From CAZWRK01 sp964635875 (GTDB taxonomy: Bacteria > Pseudomonadota > Gammaproteobacteria > Burkholderiales > Aquaspirillaceae), in contig CAZWRK010000015.1 of the NCBI GenBank assembly GCA_964635875.1, positions 1-45,867 of the forward strand: a stretch of DNA of 45,867 nt. The letters are read 5' to 3'. The notes under the pieces were generated by a model. It was not told the DNA's origin. It did not search any database and saw only the letters and a list, made by a program, of their open reading frames with translations. A program made the translations under genes and the position numbers. Positions within the stretch are counted from its first letter, which is position 1, and each line of letters opens with the position of its first letter. This document shows, one piece after another, positions 33,619 to 40,638 of this stretch.

Positions 33619-34767
33619 TTACAGTTTAATATCAAGAGCGATAAGCCCATTTGATATTCCACCAATTGGTGTACTATAATCAGTATTTTCAACAGTGTAC
33701 TTAGCAGCTTTAACACCACACCAGATTTCCATCATAGACTCAGATTTAATTCCAAAGTCTTGTGACATTTGAAGTTTATAGTCTGGCATTTTTCCGAAAC
33801 CATATTGGAATGCGCCTGCTCCCAAAATCAAAGCTCTTGAGTGAAGAGTTTCTGTAGATGCTGTAAATCCTGCTTCACCAGACCAAAGTGCTGGAGTATA
33901 ATCAGTACCATTATCTTTATATTGTCTCAAACCTGCAAATTGAATTTCAGTGTTGTTATTCATAAGAGCATAACCATCAGAATCTAAGATGCCTGAACCA
34001 GCAGCTCCAAGAGTAGAACCAAAGAAATTGTCAGCTTCTACAAATACAAAGTGTCCAATTTTACCAATTGTACTAGTAAATAGTCTATTACTATTTCCTC
34101 TAATATCAGTATCTTTCAACAAGTTTTGTGCACCACTAGATTTCAACATTTTAGTTTTAAGAGTAGAATCAACTACCACTAACCAAATTGGTTTGTTATC
34201 TGCAGTCATAAAAGGTTTAATTGGAGCTCTTCTAGCACCTACACTATAACCTGTACCTGTTTTCAAAATGTTTTCAATATCCATAAGGTAATCGAAATCC
34301 CAAGTTGCACTTCTAATGATGTGAGTCGCTGAATGTTGAGAAACATCGAAAATAGATTGGTCTTTAAACTTAATCCATTTGTTACCTAGTTTAGTTCTTG
34401 AATCGCTATGTTCAGTAATACTCAAATCACCAATGTTAACAGCGTCGAATTTATCACCATTATCAACAGTAAATCTAAATCTTTCAACAGTACATCTGTC
34501 TGAAAATTTCCGTTTTTGTTCACCTTTACCGAATGCAGTTTCTTTACCTTTTACAGGCCCTTCTACTAGTTCTCCGTCAAAGTCAAAAACAACATTTTGT
34601 CCTTCGCCTGCGGTTGGGTCATTCATTTGATAAACAATACTATCTGATGAACTACCAGTGTACGCTGCCCAGAATGATTTAGGTGCTGCTTGAATCAGCC
34701 CTTCACGCATCCATTTGGTTCTTTCTAATTGCGAGTTGTAATCAACAACGCCAGTACCTTCTGCCAT
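33619..34767 (-). CDS. Major capsid protein (N4-gp56-like)
   Basis: 382 residues. The scaffold gene is upstream and the decoration gene downstream. Sequence near the N terminus (GLIQAAPKSFWAAYTGSSSDSIVYQMNDPTAGEGQNVVFDFDGELVEGPVKG) matches the N4-gp56 major capsid group, a HK97-fold subtype. It has favourable codon use (few rare ATA/CTA), as expected for the most abundant virion protein, and GGAAAGG before the ATG. A long hairpin lies between scaffold and this gene. Confidence 0.85.
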   Translation of the reverse strand: MAEGTGVVDYNSQLERTKWMREGLIQAAPKSFWAAYTGSSSDSIVYQMNDPTAGEGQNVVFDFDGELVEGPVKGKETAFGKGEQKRKFSDRCTVERFRFTVDNGDKFDAVNIGDLSITEHSDSRTKLGNKWIKFKDQSIFDVSQHSATHIIRSATWDFDYLMDIENILKTGTGYSVGARRAPIKPFMTADNKPIWLVVVDSTLKTKMLKSSGAQNLLKDTDIRGNSNRLFTSTIGKIGHFVFVEADNFFGSTLGAAGSGILDSDGYALMNNNTEIQFAGLRQYKDNGTDYTPALWSGEAGFTASTETLHSRALILGAGAFQYGFGKMPDYKLQMSQDFGIKSESMMEIWCGVKAAKYTVENTDYSTPIGGISNGLIALDIKL

Positions 34768-34788
34768 GTTTTCCTTTCCTTATTTTTT

Positions 34789-34824
34789 AATTATTCTAAT
34801 CAGGCGAACCCGATTAGAATAATT
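34789..34824. repeat. 13-bp perfect inverted repeat between scaffold and capsid genes
   Basis: AATTATTCTAATC (34789-34801) and GATTAGAATAATT (34812-34824) are exact complements. The loop contains GG-CGAA-CC, extending the hairpin with a CGAA-type tetraloop. It overlaps the scaffold stop and ends before the capsid ribosome site. On the minus strand no U-tract follows; on the plus strand a CTTTTTT does. Confidence 0.75.
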
Positions 34825-35440
34825 CTTTTTTATACGATTGCATTGTATCCTCTTTAACCGCATGCTTAGTAGGAGAGCCGTCGCCGCCTACTTTAGACAA
34901 ATTAGGTTGTTGAGGAGCTTTTGCGCCAGAGCCTACAACTTTAGGTGTTTCTAAATAAGATTTTGCCTCTTCTAGGAAGTCTTCAAAGCTTACTTCACCT
35001 TTTTCTAGCTTAGCTGTGATTCTTTTAGGGAGATCGAAAGCTATAACGTCATCATTGATAACGAAACCTGGATTCCTATTAGTAAACTCATCTAAAACTA
35101 GTTGTCGTCTTTCCAACTCTGAGACAGTTCGTGTCTTTTCAGTAATCCTAGTCTCTAAAGACTTCTTAGATTCAACCTCTAAGGCATTTAATTTGTCTCT
35201 CCAAGCATCAGGGTCTTTGTATTTAAGGTCATCAAGTTCAGCTTGAACACTTGCGTCTACACTAAGTGTGGGTTTGGCCACTTCTTCCAACACTGAAAGC
35301 TTAGCTTTGGCCTCAGCTAACGCTTGCTGTGAGCGAGTGTAAGCTGCTTGTGTCTCCTTATATCGTTTCTCCCAATTTTCTTGGTTATTACTCAAGTTGT
35401 CGACATTAACTTGAGTGTCAGCACTTGCTGGAGTACTCAT
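34814..35440 (-). CDS. Scaffolding protein
   Basis: 208 residues. Long charged coiled-coil (about residues 20-125: QENWEKRYKETQAAYTRSQQ, then SKKSLETRITEKTRTVSELERRQ), a conserved NPGFVINDDVIAFDL block, an acidic Glu/Leu part and a Lys-rich tail. Such proteins lie directly upstream of the capsid gene and guide head assembly, then leave the procapsid. The start ATG at 35440 follows GAAAGGAAA. The stop lies inside the inverted repeat. Confidence 0.75.
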   Translation of the reverse strand: MSTPASADTQVNVDNLSNNQENWEKRYKETQAAYTRSQQALAEAKAKLSVLEEVAKPTLSVDASVQAELDDLKYKDPDAWRDKLNALEVESKKSLETRITEKTRTVSELERRQLVLDEFTNRNPGFVINDDVIAFDLPKRITAKLEKGEVSFEDFLEEAKSYLETPKVVGSGAKAPQQPNLSKVGGDGSPTKHAVKEDTMQSYKKELF

Positions 35441-35512
35441 AGTTTTCCTTTCAATATAATTTTACTATCAATAATAGCATAAATAAACTTAAAAATAGCT
35501 TATAAAACCTAA

Positions 35513-37048
35513 TTAAACGTCATGACCAACTATATCTATACTAAATGAGTTGCTTTTATTATATGCACTATTAACATAAATATCAGTAATAGGACTATAT
35601 TTACATCCCATAGCCATATACCGTATCATATCAGCATAATGTGAATACTCATCATGCACTGGAGCATCTAAAAAGACCTTATATCTATCATCATACTTCT
35701 TTCTATAGTTTTGTATAGATGAAAGTATCATATTACAACTAGGGTCAATCTCTACCTCCTTGAGAAACTCCCTAGTTGCCTCTATACCATCCATTATCTT
35801 ATGCTTTCTAACTAGTAGAGTATCAAACCCTAGTTCCCGTAGAGCATCCCATCGAGTCTTACCAGCTATTAACTCTTTTACTTTAATATCATGTGGGACA
35901 TATGTTTGTCCATAGGTAAATCCATATTTATTAGCTATAGCTGTAAGCACATCTCTATAGTACTCTAGACCATTACCATTATCTCCAAACTCACCTATTA
36001 TCTTAGGCTTACCGTCTGGGTGTATCTGAAATAATCCTATAGTAAATGTATCATTCATACCTAGGTCGAAACTGTGGTGTACTTTTAAGTTTGCATCATA
36101 GAGGTTTTCTTTTATAACTAACTTTTTATACTCTTTACCATAATAAGCACCCTCTATCGACTGTAGGAATGCCTCTTCTGGCGTCGACGGATACTCCCTC
36201 TTCATATCCTCGCCTAGTTCGTCCTCTTTAGCTACATACCACCATCGCTGGGAGTCCTCAAGTTTTATACCTACTTCTTTCTCTAGTGCACTAAAATACT
36301 TCTGTTGAGATTCCCCTATAGTTTGCTCGTGGTATAAGTTACAATCTGGGTCGTCATACCAAGGTAGGAAGATAGCCTCGAAGTCTAATGGCGAGAGCTT
36401 TATACCAGCTCTTTGTAATCTCTCGGCCCGCGTCCATATATCGTAGAAGAGGCCAGATGCTCCCTCAGCCGTACTCTCTATAGTTATCTTATTCTTAACT
36501 GAGACTGCCTGGAAGGCACCAGTCTTTAACTCTTTAGCTTTCTCTGGTGATTTCTTAACTATCTTAGCTAGCTCTGAAACGTGTAGTGACTGTAGAGTAT
36601 CCCCTCTAAAGTTCCCTATCTTGAGTACTGACCCATTACTAAAAAACATACCAGTCGAGTTATTCTTCTGTATTGATAGGCTTATCATCGCGAGTATCTC
36701 CTTGGGAAACCTATCCCACATCAGCTCAGCCCTATCTACTAGTTTATCTGCCTCCTTCTGTCCGTACGACTGTATCCCAGCCTCATAGCCAGGTGTAAAT
36801 ATGCACTCATCTAGGTTATAGGCTAAGTAAAGAGTTGAAATACCTTGCTGCCGTGACTTGAGAATTATCTTCTTGTTATGCCTAAACTTCTGCAATACCT
36901 TAGTTTGTGAGTGGTTTAGCTTTAATATCCTCTCCTTACCATCTTTATCTTTAATTGTATAGAGGTTATTTAATCTCCAAAACTTGCTACTAAGCTTAGT
37001 ATCTATAAACTCCTGTATCTCTGCCGAGACCGCACCTAACTTACTCAT
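35513..37048 (-). CDS. Terminase large subunit
   Basis: 511 residues. The ATP-driven DNA-packaging motor with a headful or cos nuclease. ATPase part: KIILKSRQQGIST (P-loop variant, about residues 54-66), LHVSELAKI (Walker B/SE motif, about 152-160) and ESTAEG (motif III). Nuclease part: HHSFDLGMNDTF (about residue 325), VPHDIKV, and a C-terminal HDEYSHYADMIRYMA, the Asp residues coordinating metal. It starts one base inside the small terminase stop. It is GC-richer by eye than the fibre genes. Confidence 0.92.
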   Translation of the reverse strand: MSKLGAVSAEIQEFIDTKLSSKFWRLNNLYTIKDKDGKERILKLNHSQTKVLQKFRHNKKIILKSRQQGISTLYLAYNLDECIFTPGYEAGIQSYGQKEADKLVDRAELMWDRFPKEILAMISLSIQKNNSTGMFFSNGSVLKIGNFRGDTLQSLHVSELAKIVKKSPEKAKELKTGAFQAVSVKNKITIESTAEGASGLFYDIWTRAERLQRAGIKLSPLDFEAIFLPWYDDPDCNLYHEQTIGESQQKYFSALEKEVGIKLEDSQRWWYVAKEDELGEDMKREYPSTPEEAFLQSIEGAYYGKEYKKLVIKENLYDANLKVHHSFDLGMNDTFTIGLFQIHPDGKPKIIGEFGDNGNGLEYYRDVLTAIANKYGFTYGQTYVPHDIKVKELIAGKTRWDALRELGFDTLLVRKHKIMDGIEATREFLKEVEIDPSCNMILSSIQNYRKKYDDRYKVFLDAPVHDEYSHYADMIRYMAMGCKYSPITDIYVNSAYNKSNSFSIDIVGHDV

Positions 37049-37506
37049 CAGCAGTCACTCTCAACCTGTCTTAACTGTAACTGAGCATAGTTAACTACCG
37101 CCGCATTTATATTCGTCAGGTTTATATTCTGTGGTTGCGGCTTACCTACAACAGTCTCCCTTAGAGTCGCCAAGGCCGCGCTTATATCCTTTAAGTCCCT
37201 AGGTGTCATCTCATAGTTGTCTACTAGTGTATCTTGCACTTTGTTTAATACCGATAATGCCGTTGTTCTTAGGATATCCTTAAATGTATCATCCTTATCT
37301 TCTTCTGTTGCTTGAATAGCCGGCTGTGTTGTTCCCTCAGGTGTAACATCAATGACTACTGGTGGCTTGGGCCGCGACTGCTTTTCCCATGTATTAAACC
37401 CCGTTAAGTCGGCGGTTGTTACCTTATGTTTATCGCAAAGCTCTGTTAATGTGATTGGAGTATTCTCATATTCTAATTGTAGTGACTTTAGGAGTAATGG
37501 GTTCAC
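37048..37506 (-). CDS. Terminase small subunit candidate, GTG start
   Basis: 152 residues. Its position as first gene of the left arm, directly before the large terminase, suggests the DNA-recognition subunit. A possible N-terminal HTH reads TPITLTELCDKHKVTTADLTGFNTWEKQ (residues about 16-43). The middle is disordered, the C-terminal helix (KDILRTTALSVLNKVQDTLVDNYEMT) would oligomerise. The start is GTG at 37506, with AAGGA seven bases upstream; no ATG is available. A promoter lies 28 bases upstream of the start codon. Confidence 0.75.
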   Translation of the reverse strand: MNPLLLKSLQLEYENTPITLTELCDKHKVTTADLTGFNTWEKQSRPKPPVVIDVTPEGTTQPAIQATEEDKDDTFKDILRTTALSVLNKVQDTLVDNYEMTPRDLKDISAALATLRETVVGKPQPQNINLTNINAAVVNYAQLQLRQVESDC

Positions 37507-37524
37507 CTTGAATTCCTTATAGTT

Positions 37525-37579
37525 TTAAACTACATTATATCATATGAATATTAAAGAAAGCTTAAACTAAATAACTACT
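37525..37579. repeat. 55-bp direct repeat, left copy at the assembly gap
   Basis: These 55 bases are identical to 37680-37734, on the other side of the N run. It contains the minus-strand promoter of the small terminase. A copy length of exactly 55 and identical sequence point to an assembler k-mer overlap. Confidence 0.95.
37534..37542 (-). promoter_or_regulatory. Extended -10 promoter of the left (late) arm
   Basis: On the minus strand TGATATAAT (37542-37534) is a perfect extended -10, followed by an AAGGA site and the GTG start of the small terminase. The same nine bases stand before the 1258 gene. This is the only clear promoter for the packaging and head operon start. Confidence 0.6.
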
Positions 37580-37679
37580 NNNNNNNNNNNNNNNNNNNNN
37601 NNNNNNNNNNNNNNNNNNNNNNNNNNNNNNNNNNNNNNNNNNNNNNNNNNNNNNNNNNNNNNNNNNNNNNNNNNNNNNN
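37580..37679. other. 100-N assembly gap
   Basis: A run of exactly 100 N, the conventional length for a scaffold join of unknown size. It is flanked by the same 55 bases on both sides, so the two contigs almost certainly overlap and no sequence is missing. Confidence 0.97.
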
Positions 37680-37734
37680 TTAAACTACATTATATCATAT
37701 GAATATTAAAGAAAGCTTAAACTAAATAACTACT
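37680..37734. repeat. 55-bp direct repeat, right copy at the assembly gap
   Basis: Identical to 37525-37579. Sequence continues into the tandem repeat region. Collapsing this copy onto the other and removing the N run would shorten the map by 155 bases. Confidence 0.95.
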
Positions 37735-37805
37735 TACTAGAATGAGTTGTTGCTAGTTAGTTAAGTTTAGTTAAGTTATTAGGTGTCCTATATATGGCTT
37801 ATCTA

Positions 37806-37923
37806 GTTATTTAATTGAGTTGAGCTTAAAGGAGTTTAATTTCTTGCTAGGTATGGAGTCTCTGGTTATTTAATTGAGTTGAGCTTAAAGGAGTTTAATT
37901 TCTTGCTAGGTATGGAGTCTCCG
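37806..37923. repeat. 59-bp tandem direct repeat, two copies
   Basis: Two adjacent copies with period 59; bases 37806-37862 equal 37865-37921 exactly. Each copy carries AAAGGAG, nine bases later a TTG, and then an in-frame ATG, so each has a start-site layout. The first copy reads out after a few codons; the second continues into a 27-codon frame. Confidence 0.9.
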
Positions 37924-37995
37924 TTGTATGCGAAAATAAGGGAGGCCGGACTGTCGGCTAGGGGGGCTAAACCACAAGAGCAACAAGAGCAATAA
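37912..37995 (+). CDS. Very short ORF after the tandem repeat, doubtful
   Basis: A 27-codon frame (MESPLYAKIREAGLSARGAK, then PQEQQEQ) begins in the second tandem repeat copy. An upstream in-frame TTG at nine bases from AAAGGAG could add three residues. Its codons are GC-rich, unlike the rest. It may be a leader peptide, a remnant of a gene, or chance. Confidence 0.25.
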   Translation: MESPLYAKIREAGLSARGAKPQEQQEQ

Positions 37996-38515
37996 TAGTA
38001 ATTATCAAATAGTAGTAATCATCGAGAAATAATAACTATCAAATAATAGTAGTCATCAGTCAATGCCACGTGTCAAGTAATAATAATTATCAGCTAATAA
38101 TATGTATTAAATAATAATCTATACTAACTAATAGCATCTATTAACTAACAAATAATATTAATTAATATTTATTGCTAACTAAGGAAAATTGTCAAGAGAT
38201 TGCCAAAGTCCGACAATAAATTAATCTATTATAAGATTCTGTTAGTAGTTCGATCGCTTAAGCTACTTTTAATACAACTTATGCTAAGCTAAGGAATTAT
38301 TAAAATAATATAAGATTCTTGAACTAATTCCGCGGCCTAATGGAAATCTAGGGGAAGTTTTGGTAGACGTGCGCGCATTCTTTATATTATAATTTTATAA
38401 TTCATATTATTCAATATATTTGATTTATCTTTTTTTTTGTTATTCAATTTATTCAATATTATATATATATTCAAACAAAATAATTTAAGCGAACATAAAA
38501 TATTTTATTTATAAA

Positions 38516-38542
38516 TATGAAAAAAGTTGAATAATTTGAATA
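38516..38542 (+). repeat. 27-bp direct repeat, copy 1
   Basis: Bases 38516-38542 are identical to 39371-39397. Each contains GTTGAATAATTTGAATA. Copy 1 is in the control region; copy 2 ends just before a small membrane-protein gene. Confidence 0.9.
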
Positions 38543-38821
38543 ATTGAATAAAAAAGGCCATTTTATTTTATTTTAATATTAACAACCAAATTAAAAAGAA
38601 TATTAATCAATTATTAACAACTCCTATTAGTTCAAAGGCTTAAGTGAATAGTAATCAAAAGCACGCCCCTGCTAAATTAAATTAAAATAAGAAATACAAA
38701 TTAATCTAATTCTTATATTTTATTTTAAAAATGCCTCGCTATAATTTCAATATAAATAAAACGCGAAACAACTGAAAGCAAACAAAAAGAATTAATTAAG
38801 ATTATTTTAAAGTTATTCGAG

Positions 38822-38827
38822 TATAAT
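38822..38827 (+). promoter_or_regulatory. -10 box of the 38893 gene
   Basis: TATAAT, preceded by an AT-rich tract and no clear -35, stands 66 bases before the ATG at 38893, which has AAGGACACACAATG as initiation site. It would start the right arm. Confidence 0.45.
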
Positions 38828-38892
38828 TTTAAAATAATTTTGAGGCATTTCAAAGTTATTTCAAAGTTATAAATCAACATTAAGGACACACA

Positions 38893-39354
38893 ATGGCTAC
38901 AAACAAAAGTCAACTACACAACGAAGTAGTTTCTAAAGTACAAGAGTTTTGCGAAAGCAACAAAATGAAAGCACAAACAACAACGGCTCTAATGGAATTG
39001 GTATCTAGTTTGCTTGCGCCCAAAAAAGGTGGTGCGACTTCACAAAATGCAAGTTATACAGACGCAAACGGCACTGTAATGCACTATTGTAGGTTTCACC
39101 AGCAGTTTGAGCCGGAAAGCGATATGGTATTGTCTCAAGGCAAAAACAAAGGCTATTGTAAAGCATCAATAAGCATCTGGAATAAACGTAACTCAGCAAT
39201 CAAAGCAAAAGAGGCTAGTATAGCACAATTTATAATAGCGAGCGATATTGAGGCCGCTAAAAGTGCTTCAATAGAGCTTCAAGATATGAAAGCGAATTTA
39301 AACGAGCCAAGCACTTACGATTACGATAGTGACTGGAATGCATTCCGAGCGTAA
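38893..39354 (+). CDS. Unknown early protein, paralogue of the 1258 gene product
   Basis: 153 residues, first gene of the right arm. Its N-terminal 70 residues align with the product of 1258-1740 (EVVSKVQEFCESN and LAPKKGG with VVAAVSNFCANN and LAPKAGG, then a D-x-N-G / D-x-D-G turn followed by H and C). After that it has YCRFHQQFEPESDM and GYCKASI, a Cys/His set that could bind zinc, which the 1258 protein lacks apart from one Cys. The C-terminal half is helical. Codons are regular, with few ATA. A duplicated regulator or host-takeover protein is possible; no function is shown. Confidence 0.65.
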   Translation: MATNKSQLHNEVVSKVQEFCESNKMKAQTTTALMELVSSLLAPKKGGATSQNASYTDANGTVMHYCRFHQQFEPESDMVLSQGKNKGYCKASISIWNKRNSAIKAKEASIAQFIIASDIEAAKSASIELQDMKANLNEPSTYDYDSDWNAFRA

Positions 39355-39370
39355 GCTTGGAGTGTACAAT

Positions 39371-39397
39371 TATGAAAAAAGTTGAATAATTTGAATA
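39371..39397 (+). repeat. 27-bp direct repeat, copy 2
   Basis: Identical to 38516-38542. It lies in the 44-base gap between the 38893 gene and the small membrane-protein gene at 39399. Confidence 0.9.
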
Positions 39398-39398
39398 T

Positions 39399-39560
39399 AT
39401 GGCTAAAGTATTAATTTTAGTTTTTGCTATTGCTTATATAATAGCACTCACTACATATAATGAATTGCCCGATAAACACGTTCAGGCATTTATAGTAGCA
39501 ATTATTACAACAATAATATTAGGCGCGATAGTAGGCGCTTTAAGCCTATTCGATCGCTAA
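39399..39560 (+). CDS. Small two-helix membrane protein, unannotated size
   Basis: 53 residues. Hydrophobic segments at about residues 4-18 (VLILVFAIAYIIALT) and 30-50 (AFIVAIITTIILGAIVGALSL) with a polar loop between. It ends FDR. No strong ribosome site; a weak context only. It lies just after the 27-base repeat. It may be a superinfection-exclusion or membrane-modifying early protein; no family is known to me. Confidence 0.5.
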   Translation: MAKVLILVFAIAYIIALTTYNELPDKHVQAFIVAIITTIILGAIVGALSLFDR

Positions 39561-39587
39561 TCAAGCAATATAATACAAGGACAAACA

Positions 39588-39815
39588 ATGAACATTTCAT
39601 TTAGTAACAGTGGCTCGATAGTTACAATCGAAGCTAACCAAGTTATAATAACTAGAATAATAGGCAATCGCGCTTACACAATCGAGGCTTCAGTAGCCTC
39701 AGCTAGTGACGTAGTAAAGGCATACAACACATTTACTAGCCTCAAGGCTGATACGTTTATAGACTTTGCAAAGATACTACAAGCTAGCAAAACTCCACAA
39801 AACGAGGCAATATAA
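39588..39815 (+). CDS. Unknown small early protein
   Basis: 75 residues, beta-rich N terminus (SFSNSGSIVTIEANQVIITRII), then a helical part (SASDVVKAYNTFTSLKADTFIDFAKIL). No motif recognised. Start ATG follows AAGGACAAAC; a TATAAT stands about 14 bases before, too near to be its promoter without a very short leader. Its stop overlaps the next start (TAATG). Confidence 0.6.
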   Translation: MNISFSNSGSIVTIEANQVIITRIIGNRAYTIEASVASASDVVKAYNTFTSLKADTFIDFAKILQASKTPQNEAI

Positions 39816-40108
39816 TGGAAGCAATAGCTATAAGTGAGGCGAGTAGTAAGTTTAATAAAGCTCGCCTTGCTAATAAAGATAAATGGCTTATAGTTACCTT
39901 TTCGGATGATATAGCTACACTAACTTTCAAGTCTTATGGGACTTGGAGCCAAATTATACAATATTCTAAACACGGCAATATAGTATGGAAAGATAGTGGA
40001 TTACACGGCTTAAATGTTAGTAGTTTTAAAGCTGAAATAGATAGAATAGTCTCGTCTGTGTTTAGACACACTCACCTTATAAACTTTACCTACGCGCGCG
40101 TACAATAA
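39815..40108 (+). CDS. Unknown small early protein
   Basis: 97 residues. It contains WLIVTFSDDIATLTFKSYGTWSQIIQYSKHGNIVWKDSG, alternating beta strands, then a helix. No family known. It is translationally coupled to the preceding gene by TAATG. Its last codons (YARVQ) lie within the CG-alternating palindrome TACGCGCGCGTA. Confidence 0.6.
   Translation: MEAIAISEASSKFNKARLANKDKWLIVTFSDDIATLTFKSYGTWSQIIQYSKHGNIVWKDSGLHGLNVSSFKAEIDRIVSSVFRHTHLINFTYARVQ
40091..40102. repeat. CG-alternating palindrome, first
   Basis: TACGCGCGCGTA is a perfect 12-base palindrome of alternating purine and pyrimidine, at the end of the 39815 gene. In AT-rich DNA this is striking. It is followed 14 bases later by a second such palindrome at 40117-40130. 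Confidence 0.85.
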
Positions 40109-40116
40109 TATATACG

Positions 40117-40130
40117 CGTGCGCGCGCACG
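40117..40130. repeat. CG-alternating palindrome, second
   Basis: CGTGCGCGCGCACG is a perfect 14-base palindrome, alternating purine-pyrimidine except the ends, in a 211-base gap. Possible uses: hairpin, left-handed DNA, or protein-binding site close to the ATTCA array. Confidence 0.85.
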
Positions 40131-40143
40131 TAAGGAAATTCCC

Positions 40144-40241
40144 ATTATTCAATTTATTCAAGCAATTCACGTAATTCATAACATTCATTACATTCAAGCA
40201 ATTCACAACATTCGCATTATTTTAGCTATTCATAGAATTCA
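40144..40241. repeat. Iteron-like array of ATTCA motifs
   Basis: Nine ATTCA motifs lie within about 98 bases between the CG palindromes and the next gene. ATTCAAGCAATTCAC occurs twice (40156-40170 and 40192-40206, 36 bases apart). A 17-base piece, TTATTCAATTTATTCAA, is shared with 38440-38456. No gene is here. A replication origin or a regulator-binding array is the natural reading. The primase-helicase starts 390 bases downstream. Confidence 0.6.
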
Positions 40242-40274
40242 AAATTAATATAAAATTTTAATCTATATTTAATT

Positions 40275-40280
40275 TATAAT
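40275..40280 (+). promoter_or_regulatory. -10 box of the 40320 gene and primase operon
   Basis: TATAAT followed by TATAAAAT-like sequence, 40 bases before the start at 40320. It lies just after the ATTCA array. No clear -35. Confidence 0.45.
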
Positions 40281-40319
40281 ATTATAAAATTCTAATCTAC
40301 AACAATTGAAAGGATGAGA

Positions 40320-40586
40320 ATGGAGCAAACACAACTACATAAGTTTAGTGAGGTATTATATAGCACCAAGGTATATAATTATGCTGAGTGTATAGTAGAC
40401 TTGGCACCAATTATAGTTAGTCAAGTTGCGTCAACTAACCAAAGGATAGTAGCTAAGCTATTAGGTATGACAGAACCAAAGCTGAGTGGGCTACTTCCGG
40501 TGCTAATGGTCCTTGCTGATAGACAAGACGCTACTGACTTAGAGGTGCATACATCATCAGGTATTTATATCATAGTTAGGGACTAA
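40320..40586 (+). CDS. Unknown small protein before the primase-helicase
   Basis: 88 residues from ATG 40320, chosen since GAAAGGA ends six bases upstream; an ATG at 40314 touches that site. Residues about 40-60 (STNQRIVAKLLGMTEPKLSGLLPVLMVLADRQ) look like a winged or plain HTH (a turn after LLG-MTEPKLSGL). It may bind the array upstream, but this is inference. It has its own promoter. Confidence 0.55.
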   Translation: MEQTQLHKFSEVLYSTKVYNYAECIVDLAPIIVSQVASTNQRIVAKLLGMTEPKLSGLLPVLMVLADRQDATDLEVHTSSGIYIIVRD

Positions 40587-40590
40587 AATT

Positions 40591-40638
40591 ATGGTAAAAG
40601 AAATGTTAAAAACTTATTTAGGCAAAAATAATGGTTGA
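40591..40638 (+). CDS. Mini-ORF overlapping the primase start
   Basis: 15 codons, MVKEMLKTYLGKNNG, starting after AGGGA and ending eight bases inside the primase-helicase start at 40631, whose own ribosome site is weak. Translational coupling of the primase is plausible. The peptide itself need not function. Confidence 0.3.
   Translation: MVKEMLKTYLGKNNG

Larger units (their letters stand above)
37507..38892. other. Divergent intergenic control region, 1.4 kb, AT-rich
   Basis: No supported gene longer than about 30 codons. It contains the N gap with its 55-base duplication (37525-37734), a 59-base tandem repeat (37806-37923), a GC-rich patch (about 37940-37975), two TATAAGATTCT boxes (38230, 38309), TTGAAT/ATTCAA clusters (38400-38550), a 27-base repeat copy (38516-38542) and the promoter of the 38893 gene. 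The left arm starts here on the minus strand and the right arm on the plus strand. Candidates for its role: early promoters, packaging site and replication origin. Confidence 0.7.

Noticed and set aside
38725..38913. Minus-strand 62-codon frame over the start of the 38893 gene
   Set aside because: AT-rich intergenic frame opposite a promoter and clear plus-strand start; no ribosome site.
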